DNA of 64,000 nt from Paenibacillus pabuli (GTDB lineage: Bacteria > Bacillota > Bacilli > Paenibacillales > Paenibacillaceae), in assembly GCF_023101145.1 (NCBI RefSeq), contig NZ_CP073714.1, positions 7,192,001 to 7,256,000 of the forward strand, written 5' to 3'. Under the pieces are notes generated by a model. The model did not search any database, had not been told where the DNA came from, and saw only the letters and a program-made list of their open reading frames with translations. The translations under genes were made by a program, and so were the position numbers. Within the stretch, counting starts at the first letter, position 1. Every line of letters starts with the position of its first letter. Below are positions 8,167 to 17,273 of the stretch, in pieces.

Positions 8167-9054
8167 TTATCCTTTTACCGATCCGGCAGCAATACCTTCC
8201 ACAATTCGATTGCTCAAAACGAGGAAAGCGATCAGGATCGGCAGGATGCTGATCATCAGTGTCGCACCAATCGCTCCCCAATCGGTTGTGTACTGTCCAA
8301 TAAAATTCTGAACCCCAACGGTCAGCGTTTTGTACGCATCTGTGCTGATAAACGTATTCACGAAGATAAACTCATTCCAGTCATAGATCATGTTGATAAT
8401 CGCCGTCGTGGCAATCACTGAAGCTGTCATCGGCAGGACAATACGGAAGAAAATCCGATGGACCGAGCAGCCGTCCATTACCGCTGCTTCCTCCACTTCC
8501 CGCGGAAGAGCGTAGTAGAAACCGAGCAGAATCATGATGGTGATCGGCATATTAAACGCGATGTAAGACAGAATGACCGACAATGGATGATCCGTAAGAT
8601 GAAGCTTCAGGAACAGGCTGAACAGCGGAATCAGCGTAGAATGCACAGGGATCATCATACCTACCATGAACAATCCGAGCACCAGAGAACGCCCTTTCCA
8701 GCGCATGCGAGTGATGGCGAAGGTGACGAGACTCGCAAACAACACGGTGAACACAACGGACACCACCGTGATCCAGACACTATTGAAGAAATATAAACTG
8801 ATGTTGCCTTCCGTCCATACCTTCACATAATTCTCCCAACGTGGAGTCGCAGGAAGGGCGAACGGTGCCATATCGAATACTTCCTGATTATTTTTGAGTG
8901 AGAACAGAAGCAACCATATCAGGGGCAGAATCTGCAGCAGCGCCACCAGAATCAACAGGCCGTAGAGCAGAACATATCCGAGCCTTCTCAGCACTGTTGA
9001 CCCCGTACCTGTTCCCGGATAGGCTGGCAACCGAGCCGCGGTATCGGTCTTCAC
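8167..9054 (-). CDS. CUT1 sugar ABC transporter permease (MalG-like)
   Basis: A 295-residue membrane protein with six predicted helices and the MalG-type EAA loop EEAAVMDGCSVHRIFFRIVLP, which docks the shared ATPase. It ends with the MalG-type signature (ANRIVEGIAAGSVKG-like, last residues GSVKG). The start is a GTG with AGGAGG nine bases upstream (9064-9069). It lies 30 bases after its partner permease in the order binding protein, MalF-like, MalG-like. No ATPase gene is adjacent. Substrate unknown; an oligosaccharide is likely from the family. Confidence 0.9.
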   Translation of the reverse strand: MKTDTAARLPAYPGTGTGSTVLRRLGYVLLYGLLILVALLQILPLIWLLLFSLKNNQEVFDMAPFALPATPRWENYVKVWTEGNISLYFFNSVWITVVSVVFTVLFASLVTFAITRMRWKGRSLVLGLFMVGMMIPVHSTLIPLFSLFLKLHLTDHPLSVILSYIAFNMPITIMILLGFYYALPREVEEAAVMDGCSVHRIFFRIVLPMTASVIATTAIINMIYDWNEFIFVNTFISTDAYKTLTVGVQNFIGQYTTDWGAIGATLMISILPILIAFLVLSNRIVEGIAAGSVKG

Positions 9055-9084
9055 AGGGAAGGACCTCCTTTCATTTGACTTTAC

Positions 9085-9966
9085 TCAAGAATACTGAATG
9101 GTATCCTTGGATGCCGTAGCCTTCCGAAGCAGCCAGGTAACAACCAGACATATCACGAGCAGGAAGAAGCCTACGGCACTCCCATAACCAAAGTCGAATC
9201 CACGGAAAGCCTGATGATACATATAGGAAGCCATTACTTCACTGGAGCCATTCGGTCCACCATCTGTCATCACATAGATGAGATCAAAGTACTTCAGCGA
9301 GCCGACAACAGCCAGCACGATGGTCACTTTGATCACTTCCGTGATCAGGGGCAGCTTGATTCGGAAGGCAATCTGCCAAGGGCTTGCTCCATCAATTCGC
9401 GCTGCTTCAACCAGCGATTCCGGGATATTCTTGAGCGCAGCATAGTAGATCAGAATATAGAACCCGGCATACTGCCACAAGATCGGTACAAACAGGGCAT
9501 ACAGCACCAGGGATGGCTCCGCCAGCCAGGCTGGCGGATTGGCAATCCCGATTGCTTCCAGAAAGGTGTTGAGCACACCGTTGCTGGGATGATAAATCTT
9601 CAGCCACAGCTGGGCAATCGCTACCGAGGACAGCAGCATCGGAATCAGATATATTTTCCGAAACAGGTTGGCTCCCTTAATTTTGCCTGACAGCACAAGG
9701 GCAATCATAAGGTAACCGATCAAGCTAAGTGCGGAGAACAAGGCCAGCAGAAAAGTATGATAAGCACTCTGCCAGAACGTTCCATCTTGAAGCAATCTGG
9801 TGTAATTTTCTAAACCGATAAAGGTCATTGCGCCGATCCCGTCCCACTGCATCAATCCGTAATATCCGGTTAGCACGATTGGGATATAGATCAGTACCAC
9901 TAACAGCAACAGTGCGGGAAGTACGTACAACGCAGCGACTAAACGATTGGACATGACTTTATCCAT
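9085..9966 (-). CDS. CUT1 sugar ABC transporter permease (MalF-like)
   Basis: A 293-residue inner-membrane permease with six predicted helices and an EAA motif (LVEAARIDGASPWQIAFRIK). The N-terminal motif VLPALLLLVVLIYIP and LTGYYGLMQWDG are standard for MalF-like subunits. ATG at 9966 with GGGAGG nine bases upstream; the next in-frame ATG at codon 5 is less well spaced. It sits 29 bases after the binding-protein gene and forms a heterodimer with the downstream permease. Confidence 0.9.
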   Translation of the reverse strand: MDKVMSNRLVAALYVLPALLLLVVLIYIPIVLTGYYGLMQWDGIGAMTFIGLENYTRLLQDGTFWQSAYHTFLLALFSALSLIGYLMIALVLSGKIKGANLFRKIYLIPMLLSSVAIAQLWLKIYHPSNGVLNTFLEAIGIANPPAWLAEPSLVLYALFVPILWQYAGFYILIYYAALKNIPESLVEAARIDGASPWQIAFRIKLPLITEVIKVTIVLAVVGSLKYFDLIYVMTDGGPNGSSEVMASYMYHQAFRGFDFGYGSAVGFFLLVICLVVTWLLRKATASKDTIQYS

Positions 9967-9995
9967 CAGAATATCCTCCCTATGAGCGTTGTACG

Positions 9996-11315
9996 TTAGT
10001 TGCCTTTATCAATGGCTGCCTGATGATTCTTCACAAACTCCTCTGGAGTCACCGCTTTTCCAAACAGGGCCTGGATCATATCCAGATGGACCTGAGCTGC
10101 TGCTGGTTTCATCTGGACATCCGCGAACAGTGTCAAGCTGCTGGCCTGATTTAATTCGTTCAGCAGATCAGTATAGAGCTGCGGCAGTTGGACTTCCGCA
10201 GTGTCCACTTTCGTTGCCGGAATGACGCCCGCCTCAGTTACGGAGCTCTCACCCCATTTTTCCACGAAATATTGCACGAACTTCTGCGCTTCATCCTTCA
10301 CCTTGGAGTTCTGTGCGACGAACAGACCTACACCCGGGCCGCCGACCCAACTGTTAATGTCGCTTTTGCCTTCCTCCATCGTTGGGAATTTGAAGAATCC
10401 AATCTTATCCTTGAATTCCTGAGGTACATCCGGGTTGGTTGTATAGTTCGGCAGTTCCCAGGTGCCCATCAGATACATGGCTGCTTTCTCATTCATGAAT
10501 TCCGATTTGCCTTCATCGTTGGACAAGCCGTTGAAGCCCTTGTTGAACGCGTTCATGTCCACCAGCTTCTGCACTTCAGCAGCCGCCTCAATCAGAGCGG
10601 GATCGTCAAACTTGCCTGTGCCCTGGATAGCCTTCTCCAGTGCATCCCCGCCCAATCGGTTAGCCAGATACATGTACCAAAGAGAACCGGTCCAGCGATC
10701 TTTATTACCTAGAGCGATAGGAACCTCGCCATTGTCTGTCAGCGTTTTCACCACATTCAGGAACTCATCATACGTGGCCGGGGGCTGCAGATTATACTTG
10801 GCGAAAATATCCTTATTGTAATAGATCGGAGATATATTCAACTCAATCGGGAGCGCATAGGTTTTGCCCTCTACGGCATACGCTTCGGTCGTTCCGGCAA
10901 TGAACTTGCCTTCAAGTGGACCACTCAGAAGCTCATCCACCGGCGCAAACAAGTTTCCCTTTACGTAAGGCTCAAGAAATCCTGCGGCCCAGGTTACCCC
11001 TACATCAGGGAGTTCATTGGAAGCGGATAGAATTTTAAGCTTGTTTTTATATTGCTCATTTTCCAGTACTTCCTGCTTGATCGTTACGTTCGGGTGATCG
11101 GTCTGATACTGCTTGATGATGTCGTTAACCAGCTTGTTCTGCTGTGCAGAACTGCCCGCTGGCCAGAGGTGCATAAACTTGAGGGTCACCTTTCCGTCAG
11201 ACCCGCTGCCGCTTGCTTCACCCTTTCCATCGGAATCCGAATTGCTGCATCCGGATAAAAATATGGTGAGGATAAGCGTCAGTGTCAGAAGCATTGCTAT
11301 GGGCTTTTTATTCAT
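9996..11315 (-). CDS. Extracellular sugar-binding lipoprotein (CUT1 family)
   Basis: A 439-residue family 1 solute-binding protein anchored by a lipobox (ILTIFLSGC). Typical SBP_bac_1 features follow: an N-terminal VTLKFMHLWPAGS, YYNKDIFAKYNLQPPATYDEF, and MYLMGTWELPNY. The longer frame opens at 11366, but the signal peptide MNKKPIAMLL starts at the ATG at 11315 behind a G-rich RBS. The YesN-type regulator gene ends 117 bases upstream, with a cre-like site between, so the importer may be induced by the neighbouring two-component system. Ligand unknown. Confidence 0.9.
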   Translation of the reverse strand: MNKKPIAMLLTLTLILTIFLSGCSNSDSDGKGEASGSGSDGKVTLKFMHLWPAGSSAQQNKLVNDIIKQYQTDHPNVTIKQEVLENEQYKNKLKILSASNELPDVGVTWAAGFLEPYVKGNLFAPVDELLSGPLEGKFIAGTTEAYAVEGKTYALPIELNISPIYYNKDIFAKYNLQPPATYDEFLNVVKTLTDNGEVPIALGNKDRWTGSLWYMYLANRLGGDALEKAIQGTGKFDDPALIEAAAEVQKLVDMNAFNKGFNGLSNDEGKSEFMNEKAAMYLMGTWELPNYTTNPDVPQEFKDKIGFFKFPTMEEGKSDINSWVGGPGVGLFVAQNSKVKDEAQKFVQYFVEKWGESSVTEAGVIPATKVDTAEVQLPQLYTDLLNELNQASSLTLFADVQMKPAAAQVHLDMIQALFGKAVTPEEFVKNHQAAIDKGN

Positions 11316-11348
11316 TTTCCCAACCCCCTGTAATCGTTTTTCGGTTGA

Positions 11349-11362
11349 TGTAACCGCTTTAA
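11349..11362 (-). promoter_or_regulatory. cre-like catabolite control site before the binding-protein gene
   Basis: TGTAACCGCTTTAA matches the Bacillus CcpA consensus TGNAANCGNNNNCA except for the penultimate base. On the minus strand it lies just downstream of a TAGAAT that could be a -10 element. Confidence 0.45.
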
Positions 11363-11432
11363 TCAAATTCTAGCATGGGCACATCGACCCCATAAGACCA
11401 GGATGATTTGGAAAAACTCCACTATTTTATGG

Positions 11433-12227
11433 TTATTTATTCTCTTGGGCGGTAATGGAATGACGATATTTGCTTGGGCTGATTGCTTCGAGGCTCTTAA
11501 ACACTTTAATAAAATATTTATCTGTCTGATACCCCACCTGCTCGGCGATCTCCGAGATGGGCAAGGCGGTCTGAACGAGCAATTCCTTGGCTCGCTGAAC
11601 ACGTTTGCGGGTCAGATATTCACTGAAATTAATTCCCATCTGCTCCTTGAACAGCACGCTGAAATAGCTTGAGTTCAAATGCAAAAGCTCAGCGATCTCC
11701 CGCATGGTGACAGGCTCGCCCAGATGCGCCTCCACGTAAGCAATAGCCTCACTGATCTGGGGATTAAGTCGCTGATCTCCTCGCTCCCTGGCATCCAGCA
11801 GCTTGGGATCAACGAGCTTTTGCATCGTTTGAATCCGCCTTTGCTGCTCACCAAGTTCCAGGGCTTTCTCAACCGTCTGGATCAGCTGCTCCTTCTCAAT
11901 CGGTTTGAGCAGATAATCCACCACACCGAGCTTGATGGCCTGCTGGGCATATTGAAAATCGGCATGTCCGGACATGATCAGTACAACAGGTTTACATGGA
12001 TAATCCTGTACCGCTTCAACCAGAGACAGGCCGGAGAACTCCGGCATTCGGACGTCTGTGATCAGCAGGTCCACTGACTGTAACTTGAGCCATTCGGCTG
12101 CCTCGACTCCACTAGCTGCCGTTCTGATCTCATTCCGGCCAGCCGACCAGCCTTCCAGCGTCTTGCGGATGCCCTCTCTTGTGCGCGGCTCATCATCCAC
12201 GATTAGAATCGTTTTGCCATGAATCAT
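11433..12227 (-). CDS. YesN-type response regulator (receiver plus AraC DNA-binding domain)
   Basis: A 264-residue regulator. The N-terminal receiver has D11/D12 and phospho-acceptor D58 (LLITDVRMPEF). The C-terminal AraC/XylS domain has two helix-turn-helices, MREIAELLHLNSSYFSVLFK and ISEIAEQVGYQTDKYFIKVFK. The ATG at 12227 has GGAGG seven bases upstream; the longer frame from 12287 runs inside the kinase gene. The start overlaps the kinase by 35 bases. By analogy with YesMN systems it probably activates the flanking sugar importer genes. Confidence 0.92.
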   Translation of the reverse strand: MIHGKTILIVDDEPRTREGIRKTLEGWSAGRNEIRTAASGVEAAEWLKLQSVDLLITDVRMPEFSGLSLVEAVQDYPCKPVVLIMSGHADFQYAQQAIKLGVVDYLLKPIEKEQLIQTVEKALELGEQQRRIQTMQKLVDPKLLDARERGDQRLNPQISEAIAYVEAHLGEPVTMREIAELLHLNSSYFSVLFKEQMGINFSEYLTRKRVQRAKELLVQTALPISEIAEQVGYQTDKYFIKVFKSLEAISPSKYRHSITAQENK

Positions 12228-13983
12228 ATGCGCCCTCCGTATCCTTCGGAATATCAAAGCTAATAATGGTTCCTTCACCAGGTCCACTTTTCACGGACAA
12301 CCCGCAAGCTTTACCGAGTTGATCGCCAAAATAGAGCTTCAGCCGACGATCGACGTTAATCAGACCCACGCCTGTTCCCTTGTCGGAAACAGCAGGGCCC
12401 CCATTCAATGCGTGAACGACAGATTGAAGCTTTGAATCATCCATTCCGGGTCCGTCATCCCGAACTTCAATGTGAACAAGTCCCTCCTGTGTCGAAGCAT
12501 AGACACGAACGCTTACCTTTCCTGGTCCGATTCTGCTCTCTACTCCGTGAAGAATGGCGTTTTCCACCAACGGCTGGATGAGCAGTTTGGGGATTTTCGC
12601 TGTCCGCATGTTATCACTTAGTTGAATCTCCCATCCCAGTCTCTCCCCAAGTCTCATCTCCATGATTCGAAGATAACGTTCGGCGTGTTCCAATTCATCG
12701 GCAAGCGTAACCCATTCGTTCTGGTTCGGACTGGAGATGATATAGCGAAATAATCGGGACATCGCGACAACCATACGTGCCATCTCCTCATCTCCTTTGT
12801 CCTCAAGTGACCAATAGAACGCCTCCAGCGTGTTGAACAGAAAATGGGGATTGATCTGCGATTGAAGCGCCTTTAGTTCCGTTCGGGATTGCATAATTTC
12901 CCTCTCATATACCTCCTGCGTCAACTCGTTCAGCCTGTATACCATCTGATTGTATACTTCATTGAGCTTATGTATCTCCATTGTTGAACTCACCATAATA
13001 TTGGGCTCCATTGCTCCCGGACGTGCACTGCGCATCGCCCTCATCAGTCGCCTGATTGGACGTGTAATCATGGTCGACAAGAGGAAGGACATGATTAGAA
13101 ACAAAACGACCCCAAACAATCCGGAAATGAGCAGCGCCGTTCGAAGGATGGATACTCCCTCCGTAGTCTCACTCACAGGAGTAAGGACAGCCAGGGTCCA
13201 CCCCGTAATTTCGGAATGCTGTCTGACCACGATATATGGCTCATCCCGGGTCTGAACGATGGAGCGATCACTGCTCAGCAATGCCTCCACATTCAGGTCC
13301 GCTTCCAGATTGGAAGTCACAACACTCCCGTTGGCATCCACTAACAAAATCGAATCTAGCATATCGTCCGCATCATCCAGATCATTTAACTGAAAAAAAC
13401 TGCGATGCATTCGCACTACGACGTAGCCTCCATGTTCAAAGGCCCGGTCCATCAAGCTGACTCGCCGAATAGCCATAATCACGCTGGGATCTTCCGGATC
13501 GGGGCCAGTCCAGATCAGCCTTCCTTTTTCCTTGTCCGCTTCCGTAATCCAGTTTCGCTCAAGCCGCCCATCCAGGGAACGGTCATCCATGGGAAAAATC
13601 CGGCTGTAATTGGTGGTGTAGATTTCCATACTCTGCACACCATTCATAAAGGATTGATAGCTGTCCACAATCTGCAGGAGGGCCTGACGCTGATTGAATG
13701 TAGCCAATTCTCCGCTTTTTTCATTACTCAGCAAACGCTGAACGTAGGGGTCATCTGCCACTTGGGCTGTCAGGGAGTTCACCTGTGAAATGAGGGCATC
13801 CAATCTGCCATTGGCCTGAACAGCCGTCTGATGAATATGCTTCTCCGCATTGGTCTTCAGGAGACCGGATACCCGATCATAGGCAACAATGCCTGCAATG
13901 AACAAGACCATCAGCATCACCAGTACAAAACCAACAAAGATCTGATTGCGTAATGAATTCAATCTCCCCATTTTCCCCCGCAA
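12193..13983 (-). CDS. YesM-type sensor histidine kinase
   Basis: A 596-residue membrane kinase: helix about 12-34, a large extracytoplasmic Cache-like sensor about 40-275, a second helix about 280-305, HAMP, then the His_kinase domain with H380 in LQSQINPHFLFNTLEA, and a HATPase with LVENAILHGVE and GTGVGLINVDRRL. The start is a TTG at 13983 with AGGAGG at 13991-13996; an ATG four codons later has a poorly spaced RBS. The gene is preceded by an intrinsic terminator (14007-14043), which suggests attenuation. It likely senses an extracellular sugar or a sugar-loaded binding protein. Confidence 0.92.
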   Translation of the reverse strand: MRGKMGRLNSLRNQIFVGFVLVMLMVLFIAGIVAYDRVSGLLKTNAEKHIHQTAVQANGRLDALISQVNSLTAQVADDPYVQRLLSNEKSGELATFNQRQALLQIVDSYQSFMNGVQSMEIYTTNYSRIFPMDDRSLDGRLERNWITEADKEKGRLIWTGPDPEDPSVIMAIRRVSLMDRAFEHGGYVVVRMHRSFFQLNDLDDADDMLDSILLVDANGSVVTSNLEADLNVEALLSSDRSIVQTRDEPYIVVRQHSEITGWTLAVLTPVSETTEGVSILRTALLISGLFGVVLFLIMSFLLSTMITRPIRRLMRAMRSARPGAMEPNIMVSSTMEIHKLNEVYNQMVYRLNELTQEVYEREIMQSRTELKALQSQINPHFLFNTLEAFYWSLEDKGDEEMARMVVAMSRLFRYIISSPNQNEWVTLADELEHAERYLRIMEMRLGERLGWEIQLSDNMRTAKIPKLLIQPLVENAILHGVESRIGPGKVSVRVYASTQEGLVHIEVRDDGPGMDDSKLQSVVHALNGGPAVSDKGTGVGLINVDRRLKLYFGDQLGKACGLSVKSGPGEGTIISFDIPKDTEGAYDSWQNDSNRG

Positions 13984-14006
13984 GCCCCATCCTCCTCACC
14001 GTATGT

Positions 14007-14043
14007 AAAAAAAATCGCCACCCGAATCTCAAGCTGGGTGACG
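14007..14043 (-). terminator. Intrinsic terminator/attenuator in the leader of the YesM-type kinase gene
   Basis: Minus-strand hairpin CGTCACCC/GGGTGGCG (14043-14036 with 14023-14016) followed by eight T residues (14014-14007). It lies only 23 bases upstream of the TTG start and well past the separate terminator of the upstream importer operon, so it would stop transcripts that start in the 14050-14180 leader. Confidence 0.72.
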
Positions 14044-14082
14044 ATGAAATACAAGTTATGCCGAATCCAGCATCGCCAACAA

Positions 14083-14096
14083 TTAAAGCGTTTACA
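14083..14096 (-). promoter_or_regulatory. cre-like site in the kinase leader
   Basis: TGTAAACGCTTTAA on the minus strand matches TGNAANCGNNNNCA except for one base. It is downstream of the predicted promoter (14154-14182), a position that would act as a roadblock for CcpA repression. Confidence 0.45.
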
Positions 14097-14153
14097 AAAT
14101 GAATGATCATTCTCTTTCAACGTTCTTTGTTTATCGATTAAACTAACGACTAA

Positions 14154-14182
14154 AAAATAGCACAGTTTCCTTTGTTTATCAA
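14154..14182 (-). promoter_or_regulatory. Putative promoter of the kinase/regulator operon
   Basis: TTGATA (14182-14177), a 17-base spacer, then TATTTT (14159-14154) on the minus strand. The start point near 14147 would give a leader of about 165 bases holding the cre-like site and the terminator. Confidence 0.45.
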
Positions 14183-14223
14183 TCACTTAAATCTATCCTC
14201 TCTGTTAAAAGAGCCTTAAAAAC

Positions 14224-14251
14224 AAAAAAAGGTGGGCTCCATGAGCCCACC
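14224..14251 (-). terminator. Intrinsic terminator of the second CUT1 importer operon
   Basis: Perfect eight-pair hairpin GGTGGGCT/AGCCCACC (14231-14238 and 14244-14251) with a seven-base T run on the minus strand, ten bases past the last permease stop. Confidence 0.88.
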
Positions 14252-14260
14252 TCTTCTACA

Positions 14261-15088
14261 TTATTTTACCGAGCCTTGTGTCACCCCGTTGATGATCCAC
14301 TTCTGCGCAAACAGATAAATGATAATCATTGGCAGCAAAGCCAACAGATACGACGCAAACGCCAGGTTGAAGTCGGTATTGAACTGACCCTGGAACACAT
14401 ACTGTACCAGCGGCAGCGTGTATTGTGCCGGATCACTAATGATAATGAGTGGCAGCAGGAAGTCATTGTAAGTGGACAGGCAGGTCAGGATACCCACCGT
14501 GGCACTGATCGGGGCCATCAATGGGAAAATGATTTTCCAGAACGTGCCCCAGGTTGTCGCTCCATCGACGAAGGCTGCCTCCTCCAGTGCTACCGGAATG
14601 GACCGAATGTAACCTACGTACACAAATACGTTAAAAGCAAGACCGTACACTGTATGCAGCAGGATCAGACCTAGCAGATTGGTCATCTCCAGTGATGCAG
14701 TCAGCTTAACAATCGGCAGCATGATGATTGGAAACGGAATGAACATCGCGCTGACGAAGTAATAGTACAGCCCTTTGAAAAACTTCCGTTTTTCCATATT
14801 TCGTGCAATCGCGTAAGCAACCATGGAGTTACTGAGCAAGGTCAGAATGACTGTCGATGCAGTCACAATGGCACTGTTACGGAACGATTGGAAGAAGTTT
14901 GTCATGTCAATTGCACTTGCAAAGTTCTCCCAGTGGAGCGTGGTCGGAATGGCAAATACGGATTGGGCCATTTGCTCCGGATTTTTCAATGCAATCGTAA
15001 CCGTCATATATAAAGGGAACAGAATGAACAAGGTACCCAGAACAATCAACAGCATTACAGGCCAGTTGGTACGTAAACGGCTTCTCAT
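14261..15088 (-). CDS. CUT1 sugar ABC transporter permease (MalG-like)
   Basis: A 275-residue six-helix permease with the EAA loop ALEEAAFVDGATTWGTFWKI and the typical MalG ending NGVTQGSVK. The start overlaps the stop of the upstream permease by one base (TAATG), so the two are coupled. Partner of the MalF-like protein from 15088-15954. Residues after the N-terminal helix (MTVTIALKNPEQMA) match the family. The ATPase is not encoded nearby. Confidence 0.9.
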   Translation of the reverse strand: MRSRLRTNWPVMLLIVLGTLFILFPLYMTVTIALKNPEQMAQSVFAIPTTLHWENFASAIDMTNFFQSFRNSAIVTASTVILTLLSNSMVAYAIARNMEKRKFFKGLYYYFVSAMFIPFPIIMLPIVKLTASLEMTNLLGLILLHTVYGLAFNVFVYVGYIRSIPVALEEAAFVDGATTWGTFWKIIFPLMAPISATVGILTCLSTYNDFLLPLIIISDPAQYTLPLVQYVFQGQFNTDFNLAFASYLLALLPMIIIYLFAQKWIINGVTQGSVK

Positions 15089-15954
15089 TACAGATCCATC
15101 TCCCTTCTTTGCAGGAACCGGATTTGCAGAATAGAAATTACCGCGATAACGATGAAGTAAATAACCGAGTTCGCAGATTGATATGCATATTCGCCGCCTT
15201 CAAACCCACCCGTATAGATCAGGTGAGAAATGGACTGTGTTGCCCGTCCCGGTCCACCATTGGTCAAGGCCACGATCTGGTCGAAGACCATCAGTGAGTT
15301 TTTCATCGCCAGCACCATGTTAATTGTGAAGAACGGGGCAATAAGTGGAAACGTAATGCTCCAGAATTCACGCCATTTGCCGGCGCCATCCAGATTTGAT
15401 GCTTCATACAATGTCGTAGGGATCGTTTGCAACCCCGCCAAATACAGAATCGTATTCAACGCGACTGATTGCCATACCGCTACAATTACGATCCCGATCC
15501 AAGCCAGGCTTTCGCTGCCCAGAATGTTCGTGGATAGGGCGTTGATCCCCAGATTTTGTCCCCAGATCGGGAAGACGTTGGAGAACAGGTAGTTAAATAT
15601 GTAACCTACAATCAATACACTCAGGATATTCGGCAAGAAGTAGATGCCCCGGAAAAAGTTGCGGAATTTGATTTTGGCATTCAGCCCGAGTGCAATGAGC
15701 AGGCTTAGAATATTCGTCAGGATCGTTACAACAATCGCAAATTTGAAAGTGAACCAGTAGGCGTTGCCTACGTTGTCATCCTGAAACAGATTGAAATAGT
15801 TTTTGAATCCGACAAAGTCATAGCCTTTACCGAATCCGTTGTAGTTTGTAAATGAATAATAAATCCCCTGGAGGGCCGGCAGCGTCATAAATACGAAGAA
15901 CAATACTACCGCCGGAACCGTCATCCAGTAATAGGGTGCGATACGCTTGTTCAT
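15088..15954 (-). CDS. CUT1 sugar ABC transporter permease (MalF-like)
   Basis: A 288-residue six-helix permease. EAA motif LYEASNLDGAGKWREFWSIT; family signatures IYYSFTNYNGFGK near the N terminus and LTNGGPGRATQS near the C terminus. The longer frame begins at 15975, but AGGAGG seven bases before the ATG at 15954 fixes the start. Close behind the binding-protein gene (25 bases). Substrate unknown; it differs clearly from the permeases at 8-10 kb. Confidence 0.9.
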   Translation of the reverse strand: MNKRIAPYYWMTVPAVVLFFVFMTLPALQGIYYSFTNYNGFGKGYDFVGFKNYFNLFQDDNVGNAYWFTFKFAIVVTILTNILSLLIALGLNAKIKFRNFFRGIYFLPNILSVLIVGYIFNYLFSNVFPIWGQNLGINALSTNILGSESLAWIGIVIVAVWQSVALNTILYLAGLQTIPTTLYEASNLDGAGKWREFWSITFPLIAPFFTINMVLAMKNSLMVFDQIVALTNGGPGRATQSISHLIYTGGFEGGEYAYQSANSVIYFIVIAVISILQIRFLQRREMDL

Positions 15955-15979
15955 ACTCCATCCTCCTTCGGACAAGGCG

Positions 15980-17218
15980 TTATCGCCGATTCGCTACCTT
16001 GTCCCATTCTTTGTCGAGTGTATCCAGATAGTTGTCGATGTTCTTGTTCTGCAAAAAGGACTGTACGATGGAATTCAGCTGCACCGCAGCCGGAATGTAG
16101 TGATCGGCGAAATCGATAACCTTGCCCTGTTCAATGTAAGATGTCAGCTCCTGTACCGCAGGATCATCTTGTTTTACACCTTCCACCGCAGAGAACAATG
16201 TCTGTTCCTCAATGTACTTGCCAATATTTTTAGGCTCCACCAGAAATGCAAGGAATTGCTCAGCCTGCTCTTTATGCGGCGTATTGGCAGAAATGGTAAA
16301 CAGGGAGTCGATACCATTCACCAGCTTGATCTGGCTCGGATCATTACCTGTCGGGAACGGGAAGAAACCGATGTCCACATTCGGGTTCGCTTTGCGAATT
16401 TCGGAGATCGCCCAAGTACCCTGGATGTACATATACGCCTCACCATTGGCAAAGGCCCGGTTACCATCCGAATACGCTTTACCAAAGTTGTCGCCATGAC
16501 CGTAATTCATCAGTTCCAACTGCTTCTCCGCGACCTCGCGGTATTTCTCCTTGAAGGTCACTTTGTCCTCACGACGCTCCAGGTAGAAATCAATACCAAC
16601 CAAGTTAGGTCCGAGTGCATTGAACGGCAGATTCGTCTGCCAGTCATCCTTGTATGTGAAATAAAATGGAATTTTACCCGCAGCCTTAATTTTTTTGGCT
16701 GTAGCAATCAGCTCGTCCCAGGTCTTGGGTACATCCAGACCCATTTCCTTAAACAACGTTTTGTTGTACATGATGCCGTTTGCATTTGTTGCGTAAGGAA
16801 TACCTGTCACTTCATCCATACCCGTAACATCTTTCAGCATCTGTATGTAGTTGGGATCGATCGTTTTCAACAATGGACTGTCTGTCAGATCCGCGAAAAT
16901 ATCACTCTGTGCAAGAATCGAATAGGTATCGGTCGCCCCCATGGCCATAATGTCTGGCACATCGTTCTTCACCACACGTGTCTTTAGCACCGTTTCCGCA
17001 TCGGGTGGATTCACCTGAGTGACCTGGATATCGGAGTGTTCGGCGTTAAATGTTTTGATTAACTCGTCAAAGGTTCCTTTGGCTTCGGGTTTGTTCTGAA
17101 AAAATTCAATCTGTACTTTGCCATTAGCATTATTCCCACTGGTGCAGGAAGACAGAAGTACAGCCGTTATTCCACACAGCAGCATAATCCCGAATGCCTT
17201 GGTAAGCGATGTTCTCAT
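15980..17218 (-). CDS. Extracellular sugar-binding lipoprotein (CUT1 family)
   Basis: A 412-residue SBP_bac_1 protein with lipobox AVLLSSC. Family features include VQIEFFQNKPEAKGTFDELI, MYNKTLFKEMGLDVPKTWDE and YMYIQGTWAISEI, close to raffinose/multiple-sugar type binding proteins. ATG at 17218 with GGGAGG seven bases upstream. First gene of a three-gene importer operon ending at the terminator 14224-14251. A perfect palindrome at 17274-17287 lies 56 bases upstream and is a candidate operator. Confidence 0.9.
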   Translation of the reverse strand: MRTSLTKAFGIMLLCGITAVLLSSCTSGNNANGKVQIEFFQNKPEAKGTFDELIKTFNAEHSDIQVTQVNPPDAETVLKTRVVKNDVPDIMAMGATDTYSILAQSDIFADLTDSPLLKTIDPNYIQMLKDVTGMDEVTGIPYATNANGIMYNKTLFKEMGLDVPKTWDELIATAKKIKAAGKIPFYFTYKDDWQTNLPFNALGPNLVGIDFYLERREDKVTFKEKYREVAEKQLELMNYGHGDNFGKAYSDGNRAFANGEAYMYIQGTWAISEIRKANPNVDIGFFPFPTGNDPSQIKLVNGIDSLFTISANTPHKEQAEQFLAFLVEPKNIGKYIEEQTLFSAVEGVKQDDPAVQELTSYIEQGKVIDFADHYIPAAVQLNSIVQSFLQNKNIDNYLDTLDKEWDKVANRR

Positions 17219-17273
17219 GTTGTACCTCCCTCAGCTTATATACGTTAAGAATTTACCCATTACATTAGTGAAG

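Noticed and set aside
13877..14110. 77-residue frame in the kinase leader (starts MIIHFVNALIVGDAG)
   Set aside because: It runs through the terminator hairpin and into the kinase gene in another frame, and AAAGAGA directly abuts its ATG. It is more likely chance than a leader peptide.
15947..16987. 346-residue plus-strand frame
   Set aside because: Antisense shadow of the sugar-binding lipoprotein gene at 15980-17218; no domain is visible in its product.
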